The notes under the pieces were generated by a model, which saw nothing but the letters and a program-made list of their open reading frames with translations, made no database searches and was not told where the DNA came from. A program made the position numbers and the translations under genes. A stretch of 37,882 nucleotides of DNA, taken from positions 1 to 37,882 of the forward strand of contig JAJEAC010000107.1 of assembly GCA_022824315.1 (NCBI GenBank), written 5' to 3'. Origin of the DNA: Silicimonas sp. Lineage in GTDB: Bacteria > Pseudomonadota > Alphaproteobacteria > Rhodobacterales > Rhodobacteraceae. Positions 16,970 through 26,647 of the stretch are shown piece by piece. Every line of letters starts with the position of its first letter. Positions within the stretch are counted from its first letter, which is position 1.

Positions 16970-17986
16970 TTACCGGAACGGTGGCGAATAGATCAGGCCG
17001 CCTTCCGTGTATTGCGCGTTCAATCCGCGCGCGAGGCCAACCGGAGTGTTTTCGCCGATGTTCGTCTCGAAAATCTCCCCGTAGTTGCCTTCCGCCATGA
17101 TGGCGCGCTGGGCCCACTCTGAATCAAGGCCGATCATGTCGCCGAGGGTGCCCTCGGAGCCAAGCAGCCGGTTGATTTCCGGGTTGTTGGTGCCGCCTGC
17201 AAGCTCGCTGACATTCGCCGACGTGATGCCGAGCTCTTCGGCCGAAATCAGGGCGTTCAGCGTCCAGCGGACGATGTCACCCCATTCGTTGTCGCCATGA
17301 CGCACGACCGGGCCGAGAGGCTCTTTCGAGATGATCTCGGGCAAGATCACGTGATCGCCCGGGGACTCGAAAGCGGCGCGGGTTGCGGCAAGGCCGGACG
17401 CGTCGGTCGTGTAGACGTCGCACGCTTCAGCGAGGTATTGCTGCTGTGCTTCGGCATTGGTCTCGATCGGCACCGGCTCGTAGCTGATGTTGTTCACGCG
17501 GAAGAAGTCCGCAAGGTTCAGCTCGGTCGTGGTGCCGGTCTGGATGCAGACCGTCGCGCCGTCAAGGTCCTTGGCGGACGTCACGCCAAGCGCCTTGGGC
17601 ACCATGAATCCCTGGCCGTCGTAGTAGTTGACGCCGATGAAGTCGAGCTTGAGATCGGTGTCGCGCGAGAAGGTCCAGGTCGTGTTCCGGGCCAGCATGT
17701 CCACTTCGCCGGACGCCAGCGCCGTGAAACGCGTCTTGCCGGTCGTCGGAATGAACTCAACCGCCTGGGGGTCACCCAGAACGGCCGCAGCAACTGCGCG
17801 GCATACCGCCACGTCGAATCCTTCCCAGTTGCCGCTGGCATCCGGAGAGGCAAAGCCGACGAGGCCGGTAGACACACCACAGTTCAGATTCCCACGTGCC
17901 TTGACGTCATCGAGGGTCGCGGCACCAGCCGCACCACCGAGGACAACGGCAGCAGCAAGCGCGCAATAGAATACGGATTTTTGCAT
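16970..17986 (-). CDS. aapJ: General L-amino acid ABC transporter substrate-binding protein AapJ/BztA
   Basis: Periplasmic protein that captures amino acids for the AapQMP transporter. The 338-residue product has a signal peptide (MQKS then a hydrophobic core), with a likely cut after AGA at residue 22. The mature protein begins ATLDDVKARGNLNCGVSTG, and GFDVAVCRAVAAAVLGD at about 55-71 is typical of the family. The ATG at 17986 is preferred over in-frame upstream ATGs at 18001 and 18040 because AAGAGGA lies just before it and the signal peptide then starts normally. It is first in the aap operon. Confidence 0.95.
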   Translation of the reverse strand: MQKSVFYCALAAAVVLGGAAGAATLDDVKARGNLNCGVSTGLVGFASPDASGNWEGFDVAVCRAVAAAVLGDPQAVEFIPTTGKTRFTALASGEVDMLARNTTWTFSRDTDLKLDFIGVNYYDGQGFMVPKALGVTSAKDLDGATVCIQTGTTTELNLADFFRVNNISYEPVPIETNAEAQQQYLAEACDVYTTDASGLAATRAAFESPGDHVILPEIISKEPLGPVVRHGDNEWGDIVRWTLNALISAEELGITSANVSELAGGTNNPEINRLLGSEGTLGDMIGLDSEWAQRAIMAEGNYGEIFETNIGENTPVGLARGLNAQYTEGGLIYSPPFR

Positions 17987-18030
17987 GATTTCCTCTTTCA
18001 TGATTTCACTTCCTGAGTTTCCACCATCGC

Positions 18031-18109
18031 TGGCGATCATCCTGAAACCGGCTCATGAACCCGGTTCCGGGGATTTCTTTGGCGATCATTCCGCCTAACA
18101 GTCGGAATG
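18031..18109 (-). promoter_or_regulatory. Repeat-rich aapJ leader: two inverted repeats and one direct repeat
   Basis: Upstream of aapJ are an inverted repeat with arms CATTCCG (18087-18093) and CGGAATG (18103-18109), and another with arms AACCGG (18046-18051) and CCGGTT (18061-18066). Each has a nine-base spacer. The direct repeat TGGCGATCAT occurs at 18031-18040 and 18080-18089. A TTGACC lies farther upstream at 18135-18130, reading minus, without a good -10. These could be operator sites or leader RNA structures controlling amino-acid uptake; neither is established. Confidence 0.4.
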
Positions 18110-18203
18110 TGGAGGGATTCCATACCCTAGGTCAAGACCGCGACGCCCAAAAATGCACCGAGGCAGTCGTGTTCGGGAATTTGTCGCAGACGTCGAGGCC
18201 TGC

Positions 18204-18911
18204 TCATCCGGCAAGGCGGAAGAGCTCGGCAGCATGGCGAAACGCCCGCATCTTGCGTACGGCCTCCCCGGCTGCCTCAACATCTTCGCCCCATTGCTCG
18301 ACCTGCCAGTTCTCGTCGAGGCGGGATGCCGTCCAAAGGACCGACACCGGAAATGCCCCGTCGGCGGCGGCAAGCGCGATCACGAACGACCCCGAAAGGG
18401 TCACGAGATCATAGAATCCCGTCAACTGGAAGCTGGACATCGGCTCCATGCGGCGCGCGAGCCTTGAGATGCACGCCGATTCCTGCTCGATCGGCATCAC
18501 GCCCCGCGTCACCTCGAAGCGCACGCCATGACGCGTTGCCACCCAGTCGAGCAACGGATCCCACGTCTTCTTCTGCCGCAGGACAAGCTCGACCGGTTCC
18601 GAGGCCCTGTAGCTCAACAGATCGGTGCCGGCGTAACCGGCGAGATGGTCCACGACGTCGCGCCGTTGCGTTTCAAACTTGTCGATGGCCGCGTTTGCCG
18701 AACGGGTCCAGGGCATGGTCGCAGGGTCAACCTGGTCCTCCTGCGCGTCCCATTCGGCTGCGACGTGCCTGGCAATGGCTTGCGTCGGCAAAACGAACGC
18801 GCGCTTCGCCGGTGTCAGTACAGGTCGGTCATCCAGCCGGATCGAGAAGCCCTCCGGGACGGCCGCCACGGACACGGTGCTCCAGAATCGCTTCGAGCCC
18901 CATTCGCTCAT
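18204..18911 (-). CDS. ATP12-family chaperone for F1-ATPase assembly
   Basis: Homologue of mitochondrial Atp12, which binds the F1 alpha subunit during ATP synthase assembly. The 235-residue product has the N-terminal KRFWSTVSV and RLDDRPVLTPAKR, then the conserved VAAEWDAQ and the MPWTRSANAAID segment at about 65-76. YAGTDLLSYRA and WDPLLDW follow in the central part. It starts within the RluC-type gene's stop (ATGA), so it is co-translated with it. The F1 genes themselves are not in the window. Confidence 0.9.
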   Translation of the reverse strand: MSEWGSKRFWSTVSVAAVPEGFSIRLDDRPVLTPAKRAFVLPTQAIARHVAAEWDAQEDQVDPATMPWTRSANAAIDKFETQRRDVVDHLAGYAGTDLLSYRASEPVELVLRQKKTWDPLLDWVATRHGVRFEVTRGVMPIEQESACISRLARRMEPMSSFQLTGFYDLVTLSGSFVIALAAADGAFPVSVLWTASRLDENWQVEQWGEDVEAAGEAVRKMRAFRHAAELFRLAG

Positions 18912-19957
18912 GGGCGCCCTGCCCCCTGAAACGGGTCTTCAGGAACTCGGGACCCGTCCCAGTCCAGCATCTTCCATGTCCGCTTCATGTGAGGTGGCAA
19001 GGGGGCAATGAGTTCAAGGCGGTCGCCGGTCACGGGATGGTCGAGCACGAGGGAGCGTGCGTGCAAATGCAGCTTGCGGCTGAATTCGCCGCCCAGTCGA
19101 GAGCCCCAGCCGTCGCCTGGGTTCTCCTGACCTGAACCACCGTATTTTCCGTCTCCGACGACGGGATGTCCGATTCCTGCCATATGGGCGCGCAACTGAT
19201 GGGTGCGACCCGTGACCGGGACGAGCGCAACCCAGCTTGCCCGGTTCCCGAGCGCGGCAAGAACCGAGTAGTCCGTGGTCGCGTGCCTTGCGTCCGGCGT
19301 TCGCTCGACATCTTCCGGCAGGACGACTCGCGCCTTCTCGCCTTCGCCGGCCATTCCATGCCCGCGTGCCTTTGCGAGGCCATAGCGAATCACTCCTGTA
19401 CGAGGATTCGGGACGCCTGCGACAGCAGCCCAGTAGATCTTCCTGACGTCGCGGGCGCGAAAGGCCCCGGCGAGCGCATGAGCCACGGCGCGGGCTCGCG
19501 CAAGAAGCAGGATGCCCGACGTGTCCTTGTCCAGCCTGTGGACGAGGCGCGGCTTGTCTTCGCGCCCGAACCTGAGCGCTTCGGCCAACCCGTCTACGTG
19601 CCGGCGCTGCTTCGAGCCGCCCTGAACCGCAAGGCCGGGCGGCTTGTTGAGCGCAATCAGGTGTTCATCGCGGTAGAGGACGGTCTTCCGGATCATCTCC
19701 GCATCAGCTGGACTCACCGGCCCTGCGGGCTTCCTTGCCCGGTTCTCCGCGACGGGCAGAGGCGGAACACGCACGGTTTGACCGGCCTCTACCCGTACGC
19801 CCGGCCTTGCCCGCCGTCCATCAATCCGGATCTCCCCCTTGCGGCACATCTTCTCGATCCGTCCCTGCGGTACGTGCGGGAAACGCCGCCGGAACCATCG
19901 GTCAAGCCGCTGGTCGCCTTCGCCCGGAGCGACGTCGATCCATTGAACGCCCGTCAT
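18908..19957 (-). CDS. RluC/RluD-type 23S rRNA pseudouridine synthase
   Basis: Converts uridine to pseudouridine in RNA, probably 23S rRNA. The 349-residue product begins with an S4 RNA-binding domain (residues about 14-65; DQRLDRWFRRRFPHVPQGRI). The catalytic domain follows, with HRLDKDTSG at 140-148 and catalytic D143. LNKPPGLAVQGG at 103-114 and GRTHQLRAHMA in the C-terminal half are further family motifs. The ATG at 19957 is chosen since it starts just before the S4 domain; an in-frame ATG at 19984 would add nine residues. The exact uridine targets cannot be told from sequence. Confidence 0.91.
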   Translation of the reverse strand: MTGVQWIDVAPGEGDQRLDRWFRRRFPHVPQGRIEKMCRKGEIRIDGRRARPGVRVEAGQTVRVPPLPVAENRARKPAGPVSPADAEMIRKTVLYRDEHLIALNKPPGLAVQGGSKQRRHVDGLAEALRFGREDKPRLVHRLDKDTSGILLLARARAVAHALAGAFRARDVRKIYWAAVAGVPNPRTGVIRYGLAKARGHGMAGEGEKARVVLPEDVERTPDARHATTDYSVLAALGNRASWVALVPVTGRTHQLRAHMAGIGHPVVGDGKYGGSGQENPGDGWGSRLGGEFSRKLHLHARSLVLDHPVTGDRLELIAPLPPHMKRTWKMLDWDGSRVPEDPFQGAGRP

Positions 19958-20057
19958 CGTGACGGCAAGACGGAAGCCGGCCAAGGAATTTCTGCAGGGC
20001 CCGCGTCAGGAATGGTCGCGTCAGGAAAGGTATGGTGCCCCAATCGGAATGTCCGCT

Positions 20058-20465
20058 TCATGAAAGCAACACGCGTGCAAGGGCAAGCCCGGACAGGAGA
20101 CCAAGGATGGAAAGCGCGACCGAAGCCGTGACATAAATCATCGATGCCACGACGTCGCCGCGTTGATAGAGAAGGACGGCCTCAAGCGAGAAGGCCGAGA
20201 ACGTAGTGAACGCCCCCAGGAAGCCCACCACGAAAAAAGGCGAGAGATGGGTCAGCCCGCGCTGTGCGGCCAGAACGAAAAAGAACCCGATCAGGAAGGA
20301 GCCGAGGACATTGACCGTGATGATGCCGAGAGGAAACGTTGTCGGACCCAGAAGTCGCAGGAATCCAAGGCCGGTCAGGTGACGGGCCATGGCTCCCAAC
20401 GCGCCGCCGCAGGCAATGGAAAACAGGGTGCCCAGCATAAGCCCGGGTCTGTCTTGACGCGTCAT
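20058..20465 (-). CDS. crcB: Fluoride ion channel CrcB (Fluc)
   Basis: Small inner-membrane channel that exports fluoride as a dual-topology dimer. The 135-residue product has four hydrophobic segments. GGALGAMARHL at 20-30, VNVLGSFLIGF at 51-61 (with the conserved Asn) and GFLGAFTTFSAFS at 81-93 (with the family Phe box and TTFS) are the signature positions. The ATG at 20465 gives the normal size. It starts five bases after the rarA stop, indicating one transcript. No fluoride riboswitch was recognised upstream of either gene. Confidence 0.94.
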   Translation of the reverse strand: MTRQDRPGLMLGTLFSIACGGALGAMARHLTGLGFLRLLGPTTFPLGIITVNVLGSFLIGFFFVLAAQRGLTHLSPFFVVGFLGAFTTFSAFSLEAVLLYQRGDVVASMIYVTASVALSILGLLSGLALARVLLS

Positions 20466-20470
20466 GCTTG

Positions 20471-21778
20471 TCAACTCTGCCGCTTGGCGCGCAGGTTCGC
20501 GAAGTAGTCGAGACGGCGCCTGAGGTCCCGCTCGAATCCTCGCTCCACCGGCTGGAAATAGGATGCGCGCTCCATGCCGTCCGGAAAGTAGTCCTGACCG
20601 GAAAACCCGTCCTCGGCATCGTGGTCGTAGGCATAGCCCTTGCCATAGCCATGATCCTTCATCAGCCGCGTCGGTGCGTTCAGGATGTGCTTGGGCGGAG
20701 GCTCGGAACCCGTGGCCTTGGCCGCTCTCTGTGCGGCCTTGAACGCCACGTAGCCGCTGTTCGACTTGGGGGCCAGCGCTAGGTAGATCACCGCCTGGGC
20801 CAGCGCGAGTTCCCCCTCCGGGCTGCCGAGGCGTTCGTAGGTGTTCCATGCGTCGATGCAGACGGACTGTGCCTGCGGATCCGCAAGCCCGATGTCCTCG
20901 ACGCTCATCCGGGTGATCCGGCGCGCAAGGAACCGAGGGTCTTCGCCGCCGTCGAGCATCCGGGCAAGCCAATAGAGCGCCGCGTCGGGATCCGACCCGC
21001 GCACGGACTTGTGCAGCGCGGAAATCAGGTTGTAGTGGGCATCGCCGGACTTGTCGTACTGTGCCGCACGTCGTGCAAGCCGCCGCGCCAGTTCCCTCTG
21101 GTCGAGCCTGCCCTCCACGGACCAGCCCGATACCTGCTCGATCAGGTTCAAGAGGGCGCGCCCGTCCCCGTCGGCGAGGTCCAGGAGCGCCGCGCGTGCC
21201 GCAGCATCAAGCGGCAAGGTCCGTCCCAGCGCTTCCTCGGCGCGTTGTGCGAGACCTTCAAGGTCGGCCAGGCCAAGACGGTTCAGCACCATGACCTGTG
21301 CGCGGGACAGGAGCGCCGCATTCAGCTCGAACGACGGGTTCTCCGTTGTCGCACCAACCAGGAGGATCGTCCCGTCCTCCATGTGCGGCAGGAACCCGTC
21401 CTGCTGAGCCTTGTTGAAACGGTGAATCTCGTCAACGAACAGAAGCGTGCCGCCACCGTTGGCGCGACGGATCTTGGCAGCTTCGAAGACCTTCTTGAGA
21501 TCCGCAACGCCAGTGAAGATCGCGCTGACCTGCACGAAGGCGAGATCGGTGACATCGGCCAGAAGCCTGGCAATGGTGGTCTTGCCAACCCCGGGCGGTC
21601 CCCAGAGAATCAGGGAGCCCAAGGTGTCGGCACCGAGCATCGTGCCAAGCGGACCGTCAGGGCCGAGCAGCTCGTCCTGGCCAATCACCTCCTCCAGCGT
21701 GCGCGGGCGCAGCCGGTCCGCCAGCGGATGCCAGGCGGGCTCGGGCTCTGGTCCGGAACTCTCGAACAGGTCTGCCAT
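20471..21778 (-). CDS. rarA: Replication-associated recombination ATPase RarA/MgsA
   Basis: AAA+ ATPase related to clamp-loader subunits that acts at stalled replication forks. The 435-residue product has Walker A GPPGVGKT at 60-67, Walker B LLFVDEIHRF with FNKAQQD after it, the sensor-1 GATTENPSF, and the C-terminal MgsA region with SALHKSVRGSDPDAALYW and YLALAPKSNSGY. The gene is 175 bases from rplQ. That gap has no convincing rho-independent terminator or promoter. Confidence 0.96.
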   Translation of the reverse strand: MADLFESSGPEPEPAWHPLADRLRPRTLEEVIGQDELLGPDGPLGTMLGADTLGSLILWGPPGVGKTTIARLLADVTDLAFVQVSAIFTGVADLKKVFEAAKIRRANGGGTLLFVDEIHRFNKAQQDGFLPHMEDGTILLVGATTENPSFELNAALLSRAQVMVLNRLGLADLEGLAQRAEEALGRTLPLDAAARAALLDLADGDGRALLNLIEQVSGWSVEGRLDQRELARRLARRAAQYDKSGDAHYNLISALHKSVRGSDPDAALYWLARMLDGGEDPRFLARRITRMSVEDIGLADPQAQSVCIDAWNTYERLGSPEGELALAQAVIYLALAPKSNSGYVAFKAAQRAAKATGSEPPPKHILNAPTRLMKDHGYGKGYAYDHDAEDGFSGQDYFPDGMERASYFQPVERGFERDLRRRLDYFANLRAKRQS

Positions 21779-21953
21779 GTGCCGTGCAGGCTACGCTCCG
21801 GTCGTGCGAACGAAAAGAGTGGAGTGATTTCGATCCGGACGCGATGGGCGCCCGCCCCTGGCACGGCGCCGCGCGCTTGCCGGCCATCCTGGCATCCTGC
21901 GCTGCCATCCCGCCCGGGGATTCCGCCTGGCGGCCGCCGCGTCCGTGGACAGG

Positions 21954-22376
21954 CTACTCTCCGGCCCCCTCTTCCGCCTCCGCAAGACGCTTGCGGTCGG
22001 CGGCACCCTTTGCGTCGGCATCGCGGTCCACGAGTTCGATAATGGCCATGGGCGCCATGTCGCCATAGCGGAATCCGGCCTTGAGCACGCGGGTATAGCC
22101 GCCGGGGCGTTCCTTGTAGCGCGGTCCGAGCACCTCGAAAAGCTTGGACACGTGCATGTCCTGCTTCAGCCGGGCCGCTGCCTGGCGCCGGGCATGCAGG
22201 TCGCCGCGCTTTCCAAGCGTGATCAACTTGTCCATCACGCGCCGGAGCTCCTTGGCCTTGGGCAGGGTCGTCTTGATCTGTTCGTGTTCGATCAGCGATC
22301 CGGCCATGTTGGCGAAGAGCGCCTTGCGGTGTTCATGAGTGCGGTTCAGGCGACGTTGGCCTTTGGCGTGACGCAT
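21954..22376 (-). CDS. rplQ: 50S ribosomal protein L17
   Basis: Large-subunit protein near the peptide exit tunnel. The 140-residue product begins [20 protein letters not shown], the canonical start, and contains [19 protein letters not shown]. It is about 13 residues longer than E. coli L17 because of an acidic C-terminal tail. It is last in the alpha operon, 103 bases after rpoA. Confidence 0.97.
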   Translation of the reverse strand: MRHAKGQRRLNRTHEHRKALFANMAGSLIEHEQIKTTLPKAKELRRVMDKLITLGKRGDLHARRQAAARLKQDMHVSKLFEVLGPRYKERPGGYTRVLKAGFRYGDMAPMAIIELVDRDADAKGAADRKRLAEAEEGAGE

Positions 22377-22479
22377 TTTCCTATTCCCTATTTGTGCTTT
22401 GTCCGGCGGGGGATGCGCGTCTCCCGCTCACCTTGGGGCTTCCGCCCATGCTGTTCCGGTCTCCCGGACGATTTGCTCC

Positions 22480-23496
22480 TCAGAACTGATCCTCGAATTT
22501 CTTGGCGAGATCCTCGATGTTTTCGGGCGGCCATTCCTCGATGTCCATGCCCAGATGCAGGCCCATGCCGGACAGCACTTCCTTGATCTCGTTGAGCGAC
22601 TTCCGGCCGAAGTTCGGCGTCCGGAGCATTTCGGCCTCGGTCTTCTGGATCAGGTCGCCGATGTAGACGATGTTGTCGTTCTTCAGGCAGTTCGCGGACC
22701 GAACGCTGAGTTCCAGTTCGTCGACCTTCTTCAGCAGGAGCGGATTGAACTCGAGACCGTCGTCCTCGTCGGCACGCTGCGCCGATTCCGGCTCGTCGAA
22801 GTTGATGAACGTCGACAGCTGGTCCTGCAGGATCCGTGCCGCCAATGCCACGGCATCTTCCGGAGTGACCGAACCGTCGGTTTCGAGCTTGAGCGTCAGC
22901 TTGTCATAGTCGAGCACCTGGCCTTCCCGGGTCGGCTGTATGTCATAGCTGACACGCCGAACAGGCGAATAGATCGCGTCGACCGGCATCATGCCGATCG
23001 GAGCGTCCTCGGGGCGGTTCTTGTCGGCCGCCACGTAGCCCTTGCCTGTCTCAACGATCAGTTCCATGTAGAGGTTTGCGCCCTCGTCGAGGTGACAGAG
23101 CACGTGATCCTTGTTCAGGATATCAATGCCGGCGATCTCAGAGATATCCCCGGCGGTGACGATCTGGGGGCCCTTGGCGCTGATGGACAGGCGCCTCGGC
23201 CCCTCCACCTCCATGCTGATGGCAACGCCCTTGAGGTTCAGGACGATGTCGGTCACGTCCTCGCGCACCCCGGCCACGGAGGAAAACTCGTGAAGGACGT
23301 TGTCGATCTGAACGCTGGTGATGGCGGCGCCCTGAAGCGAGGACATAAGGACGCGGCGAAGCGCGTTTCCCAACGTCAGGCCGAAGCCGCGCTCCAGCGG
23401 CTCCGCGATCACGGTCGCCTGCCGAAGGGGGTCGTTGCCCGGCTTCACGTCCAGTTGCGTCGGCTTGATAAGTTCCTGCCAGTTCTTGTGGATCAT
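22480..23496 (-). CDS. rpoA: DNA-directed RNA polymerase subunit alpha
   Basis: Scaffold subunit of RNA polymerase that dimerises and binds promoter UP elements and activators. The 338-residue product has the N-terminal assembly domain (about 1-235), with [22 protein letters not shown] and the [14 protein letters not shown] region, and a linker. The C-terminal domain (about 255-338) has [19 protein letters not shown] and the helix-hairpin-helix [12 protein letters not shown]. Position and size are normal (E. coli 329). It lies 89 bases after rpsK. Confidence 0.98.
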   Translation of the reverse strand: MIHKNWQELIKPTQLDVKPGNDPLRQATVIAEPLERGFGLTLGNALRRVLMSSLQGAAITSVQIDNVLHEFSSVAGVREDVTDIVLNLKGVAISMEVEGPRRLSISAKGPQIVTAGDISEIAGIDILNKDHVLCHLDEGANLYMELIVETGKGYVAADKNRPEDAPIGMMPVDAIYSPVRRVSYDIQPTREGQVLDYDKLTLKLETDGSVTPEDAVALAARILQDQLSTFINFDEPESAQRADEDDGLEFNPLLLKKVDELELSVRSANCLKNDNIVYIGDLIQKTEAEMLRTPNFGRKSLNEIKEVLSGMGLHLGMDIEEWPPENIEDLAKKFEDQF

Positions 23497-23585
23497 GTGA
23501 ATCTCCTCAATCCCTGCGCCCGGCCCATGTCCGAGACCGCGCGCTCCCGAGGTACTGCGAGCCGAAATGCGGCCCGCGGCTGAAT

Positions 23586-23972
23586 TCAGACACGGCGGCG
23601 CTTCGGCGGCCGGCAGCCATTATGTGCAATGGGCGTCACGTCGCGGATCGACGTGATGGTGAAGCCGACCGTGGCCAAGGCGCGCAGGGCGCTCTCCCGG
23701 CCCGAACCCGGGCCCTGCACCTCGACTTCAAGCGTGCGAACGCCATGCTCCTTCGCTTTCAGGCCAGCATCTTCCGCGGCCATCTGCGCAGCATAGGGCG
23801 TCGACTTCCGGGAGCCCTTGAACCCCATCGTTCCGGCTGAAGACCAGGCAATGGCATTGCCCTGGACGTCCGAGATCAGGATCTTGGTGTTGTTGAAGGA
23901 GGAATTCACATGCGCCACGCCAGCGGCAATGTTCTTTGATACCTTCTTCTTGATGCGGCGATCACGTGCCAT
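23586..23972 (-). CDS. rpsK: 30S ribosomal protein S11
   Basis: Small-subunit platform protein that contacts mRNA and 16S rRNA. The 128-residue product has [18 protein letters not shown] and the C-terminal [18 protein letters not shown], both diagnostic, and matches E. coli length (129). It starts 15 bases after rpsM. Between it and rpoA, rpsD is missing, unlike in the E. coli alpha operon. Confidence 0.98.
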   Translation of the reverse strand: MARDRRIKKKVSKNIAAGVAHVNSSFNNTKILISDVQGNAIAWSSAGTMGFKGSRKSTPYAAQMAAEDAGLKAKEHGVRTLEVEVQGPGSGRESALRALATVGFTITSIRDVTPIAHNGCRPPKRRRV

Positions 23973-23987
23973 GCTCTCTGCCCTCCC

Positions 23988-24356
23988 CTACTTCTTCTTG
24001 CCGGCGATCGGCCTCGCCGGACCCTTGCGGGTGCGGGCGTTGGTGTGCGTGCGCTGGCCGCGCACGGGGAGGTTCCGGCGATGACGCAAGCCGCGGTAGC
24101 AGCCCAGGTCCATGAGGCGCTTGATGTTCATCTGCACCTCGCGCCGCAAGTCGCCTTCGACGCTGTAGTTCGCGTCGATGTGCTCGCGAATTGCGAGAAC
24201 TTCGGCATCGCTGAGTTCGTTGATTCGGCGCGAGACGTCTACGTTCGTCGCCTCGCAAATGGCCCTCGCCGAGGACCGGCCTATGCCTGTGATGTAGGTG
24301 AGTGCGATCGGAACCCGCTTTGCAGTCGGGATGTTCACGCCAGCAATACGTGCCAC
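23988..24356 (-). CDS. rpsM: 30S ribosomal protein S13
   Basis: Head protein of the small subunit that contacts the P-site tRNA and L5. The 122-residue product begins [19 protein letters not shown] and has [26 protein letters not shown] split over its C-terminal third. The start codon is GTG at 24356, with AAAGGAA about eight bases before it. Position after adk and before rpsK is usual for this group. Confidence 0.98.
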   Translation of the reverse strand: MARIAGVNIPTAKRVPIALTYITGIGRSSARAICEATNVDVSRRINELSDAEVLAIREHIDANYSVEGDLRREVQMNIKRLMDLGCYRGLRHRRNLPVRGQRTHTNARTRKGPARPIAGKKK

Positions 24357-24410
24357 GGATATTTTCCTTTCGTTGCGAGCCCGTGATTCCAGGCCCTTTT
24401 TTCACAACGG

Positions 24411-24438
24411 AAGCCCGGGACTGTGCCGACCCGGGCTT
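24411..24438 (-). terminator. Hairpin in the adk-rpsM gap
   Basis: A perfect nine-base inverted repeat, AAGCCCGGG and CCCGGGCTT, with a ten-base loop lies in the 190-base gap between adk and rpsM. On the minus strand no thymine run follows; a run of six adenines comes about a dozen bases later. It may weaken transcription into the alpha genes, or be a processing or stabilising structure. Confidence 0.5.
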
Positions 24439-24546
24439 GGTTCATGATTCTCTTTCAAGATGGCGGTACGTATGCCTTTGCCCGCAGCGGGTCAAGGGGC
24501 GAAACGCCGCCATCCGCACTTTCCGTTCCGCCGGCCAATCCGCCCG

Positions 24547-25191
24547 TCACGCACCCAGCGACGCCGCGATTTCGCCTTTCACCTCGTCGATCTCGCCAAG
24601 CCCGTTGACCGGCCTCAAGAGTCCCGCATGGTAGTAGTACCCGATCAGCGGCGCGGTCTTCTTGTAGTACTCCATCAGGCGGGTCCGGAGGCTTTCCTCG
24701 TTGTCATCCGCACGACGCGTGAAATTCGAGGCGCCGCAGTTGGAGCACTTGCCATCGTCCGGAATCGGTCGGGTGATGTCGTTGTAGACTTCTCCGCAGT
24801 TGGCGCAGGTCGAACGGGCGGTGATCCGCGCGACGAGCGCGTCATCGTCCACCTGCATCTCGACAACGGCACCCAGTTCCTTCTCGTTCGCCCTGAGCAG
24901 GTCATCCAGCGCGGCGGCTTGCGCCAGCGTGCGAGGAAAGCCGTCAAAGATGAACCCGTTTCCATCGGCCGACTGAAGCTTCTCCTCGATCAGGCCGACG
25001 ACGATCTCGTCGGTCACGAGACCGCCTGCGTCCATTATGTCCGCCACCTTCTTGCCCATTTCGGTGCCGGACGTGCGCGCCTCGCGGAGCATGTCACCCG
25101 TCGAAAGCTGGATCATGCCGCGCTCTTCCTCAAGGATTCGCGCCTGCGTTCCCTTTCCGGCCCCGGGAGGGCCGATGAGAATGATGTTCAC
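24547..25191 (-). CDS. adk: Adenylate kinase
   Basis: Balances AMP, ADP and ATP in the cytoplasm. The 214-residue product opens with [16 protein letters not shown] (P-loop at about 7-14), has the AMP-binding LSTGDMLR and [10 protein letters not shown], and carries a lid with four cysteines (CANCG and CSNCG) of the zinc-binding type, which E. coli Adk lacks. The start is GTG at 25191, overlapping the secY stop by four bases (GTGA). The open frame extends upstream as a shadow of secY, but the P-loop fixes the start. Confidence 0.96.
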   Translation of the reverse strand: MNIILIGPPGAGKGTQARILEEERGMIQLSTGDMLREARTSGTEMGKKVADIMDAGGLVTDEIVVGLIEEKLQSADGNGFIFDGFPRTLAQAAALDDLLRANEKELGAVVEMQVDDDALVARITARSTCANCGEVYNDITRPIPDDGKCSNCGASNFTRRADDNEESLRTRLMEYYKKTAPLIGYYYHAGLLRPVNGLGEIDEVKGEIAASLGA

Positions 25192-26549
25192 CGCCTTGCC
25201 GTCCCTCTTTGCTTGCCACCGCGCTTTCGTCCGCGCAGTTGGGATCGTTCGATCAATCCCTCGTACTGATGCGCCAGCAGGTGGGACTGGACCTGTTGAA
25301 TGAAGTCCATGCCGACAGACACGATGATCAGAATCGACGTGCCGCCAAAATAGGCGGTGATTGCCAGGCTGCCCCGGACCATTTCCGGGATCAGGCAGAC
25401 CAGCGCCAAGTAGGCCGAGCCCAGAACAAGGACGCGGACAACCACGTATTCCAGGTATTCCTCGGTCTTTTTCCCCGGGCGGATGCCAGGCACGAACCCG
25501 TTCTGGTTCTTGAGATTTTCCGCCACGTCGTCCGGCTTGAACGAGACGTTCAGCGTGTAGAAATAAGTGAAGAAGATGATCATGCCCGCAAAGAACAGCA
25601 GGTAGAGCGGCTGTCCCGGCCCGAAATAGGCAAGAATCCATCCCATCACCGGACCGGCCGAGCTGCCGGAAAATGTCGAGAGCGTCGTGGGCAGGAGCAG
25701 AAGCGATGAGGCGAAAATCGCGGGAATCACGCCGGCCGGGTTGACCTTGACCGGCAGGTGCGAGGATCCGCCGTCATAGACCTTCATGCCGACCTGACGG
25801 CGCGGGTACTGGATGTGGATCTTGCGCAAACTTCGCTCCATGAAGACCACGAAGACAAGGGTCGCGAATATCATCGTCAGGATCCCGAGGATCACGCCGG
25901 TCGACAGCGCGCCGACGCGGCCCTGTTCGAAGAACTGGGCGAAAACGCCCGGAAGCTCGGCCACGATTCCGACATAGATGATAAGCGAAATCCCGTTGCC
26001 GACGCCGCGCGCAGTGATCTGCTCGCCCAGCCACATCAGGAACATGGTGCCGCCCACGAGGGTGATCACCGTCGAAATGCGGAAGAACCATCCTGGATCG
26101 GTCACCAGATTGCCTGCCTCCATCGACACGGCGAGGCCATAGGCCTGGAATGTCGCCAGTCCCACGGTCCCGTACCTCGTGTACTGGGTGATCTTGCGGC
26201 GCCCTTGCTCGCCTTCCTTCTTGAGCTGCTGCAGGGGACCCCATGTTGCCGCCAGCAACTGAATGATGATCGAGGCCGAAATGTACGGCATGATTCCCAA
26301 CGCGAATATGCCCATGCGGCTGAGCGCGCCGCCGGTGAACATGCCGAGCACACCGGCAATGCCGCCAGCGGCCTGCTCCATGAATTCGCGCAAGGCGACG
26401 CCATCGATCCCTGGAACCGGGATATACGTTCCGATGCGATAGACGATCAGAAGCCCGATCGTGAACAGCAGCCGATTGCGAAGCTCGGTTGCCTTACCCA
26501 GCATGCCCCAACTGACGTTGGAAGCCATTTGCTCTGCTGCAGACGCCAT
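25188..26549 (-). CDS. secY: Preprotein translocase subunit SecY
   Basis: Channel-forming subunit of the SecYEG translocon in the inner membrane. The 453-residue product has ten hydrophobic segments. [11 protein letters not shown] is the N-terminal family signature, [15 protein letters not shown] forms helix 2b with the pore ring, and the cytoplasmic loop ends in [28 protein letters not shown] and [23 protein letters not shown] are also diagnostic. It lies 98 bases after rplO and is translationally coupled to adk. Confidence 0.98.
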   Translation of the reverse strand: MASAAEQMASNVSWGMLGKATELRNRLLFTIGLLIVYRIGTYIPVPGIDGVALREFMEQAAGGIAGVLGMFTGGALSRMGIFALGIMPYISASIIIQLLAATWGPLQQLKKEGEQGRRKITQYTRYGTVGLATFQAYGLAVSMEAGNLVTDPGWFFRISTVITLVGGTMFLMWLGEQITARGVGNGISLIIYVGIVAELPGVFAQFFEQGRVGALSTGVILGILTMIFATLVFVVFMERSLRKIHIQYPRRQVGMKVYDGGSSHLPVKVNPAGVIPAIFASSLLLLPTTLSTFSGSSAGPVMGWILAYFGPGQPLYLLFFAGMIIFFTYFYTLNVSFKPDDVAENLKNQNGFVPGIRPGKKTEEYLEYVVVRVLVLGSAYLALVCLIPEMVRGSLAITAYFGGTSILIIVSVGMDFIQQVQSHLLAHQYEGLIERSQLRGRKRGGKQRGTARR

Positions 26550-26620
26550 GCGAGGCCTTTCCTGTATGCCGACACCGCCCGCGCGCGCGGTCAGCGGTTC
26601 CGGACGTCCATGGACATGTA

Positions 26621-26638
26621 GGCGGCGGCAAGGCCGCC
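26621..26638 (-). terminator. Short hairpin just after rplO
   Basis: A six-base inverted repeat, GGCGGC and GCCGCC, with a six-base loop lies ten bases after the rplO stop, without a following thymine run. Such GC-rich palindromes are common by chance in this genome, so its role as an attenuator before secY is uncertain. Confidence 0.25.
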
Positions 26639-26647
26639 CGCAAGCCG

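Noticed and set aside
20058..20972. Reading crcB as a 304-residue protein from an upstream start
   Set aside because: The first 169 residues would be a shadow of rarA; the CrcB family is about 125-135 residues and begins at the ATG at 20465.
26576..26592. A run of alternating GC near 26580 as a possible Z-DNA or special element
   Set aside because: It is short, and such runs are expected in a GC-rich genome.
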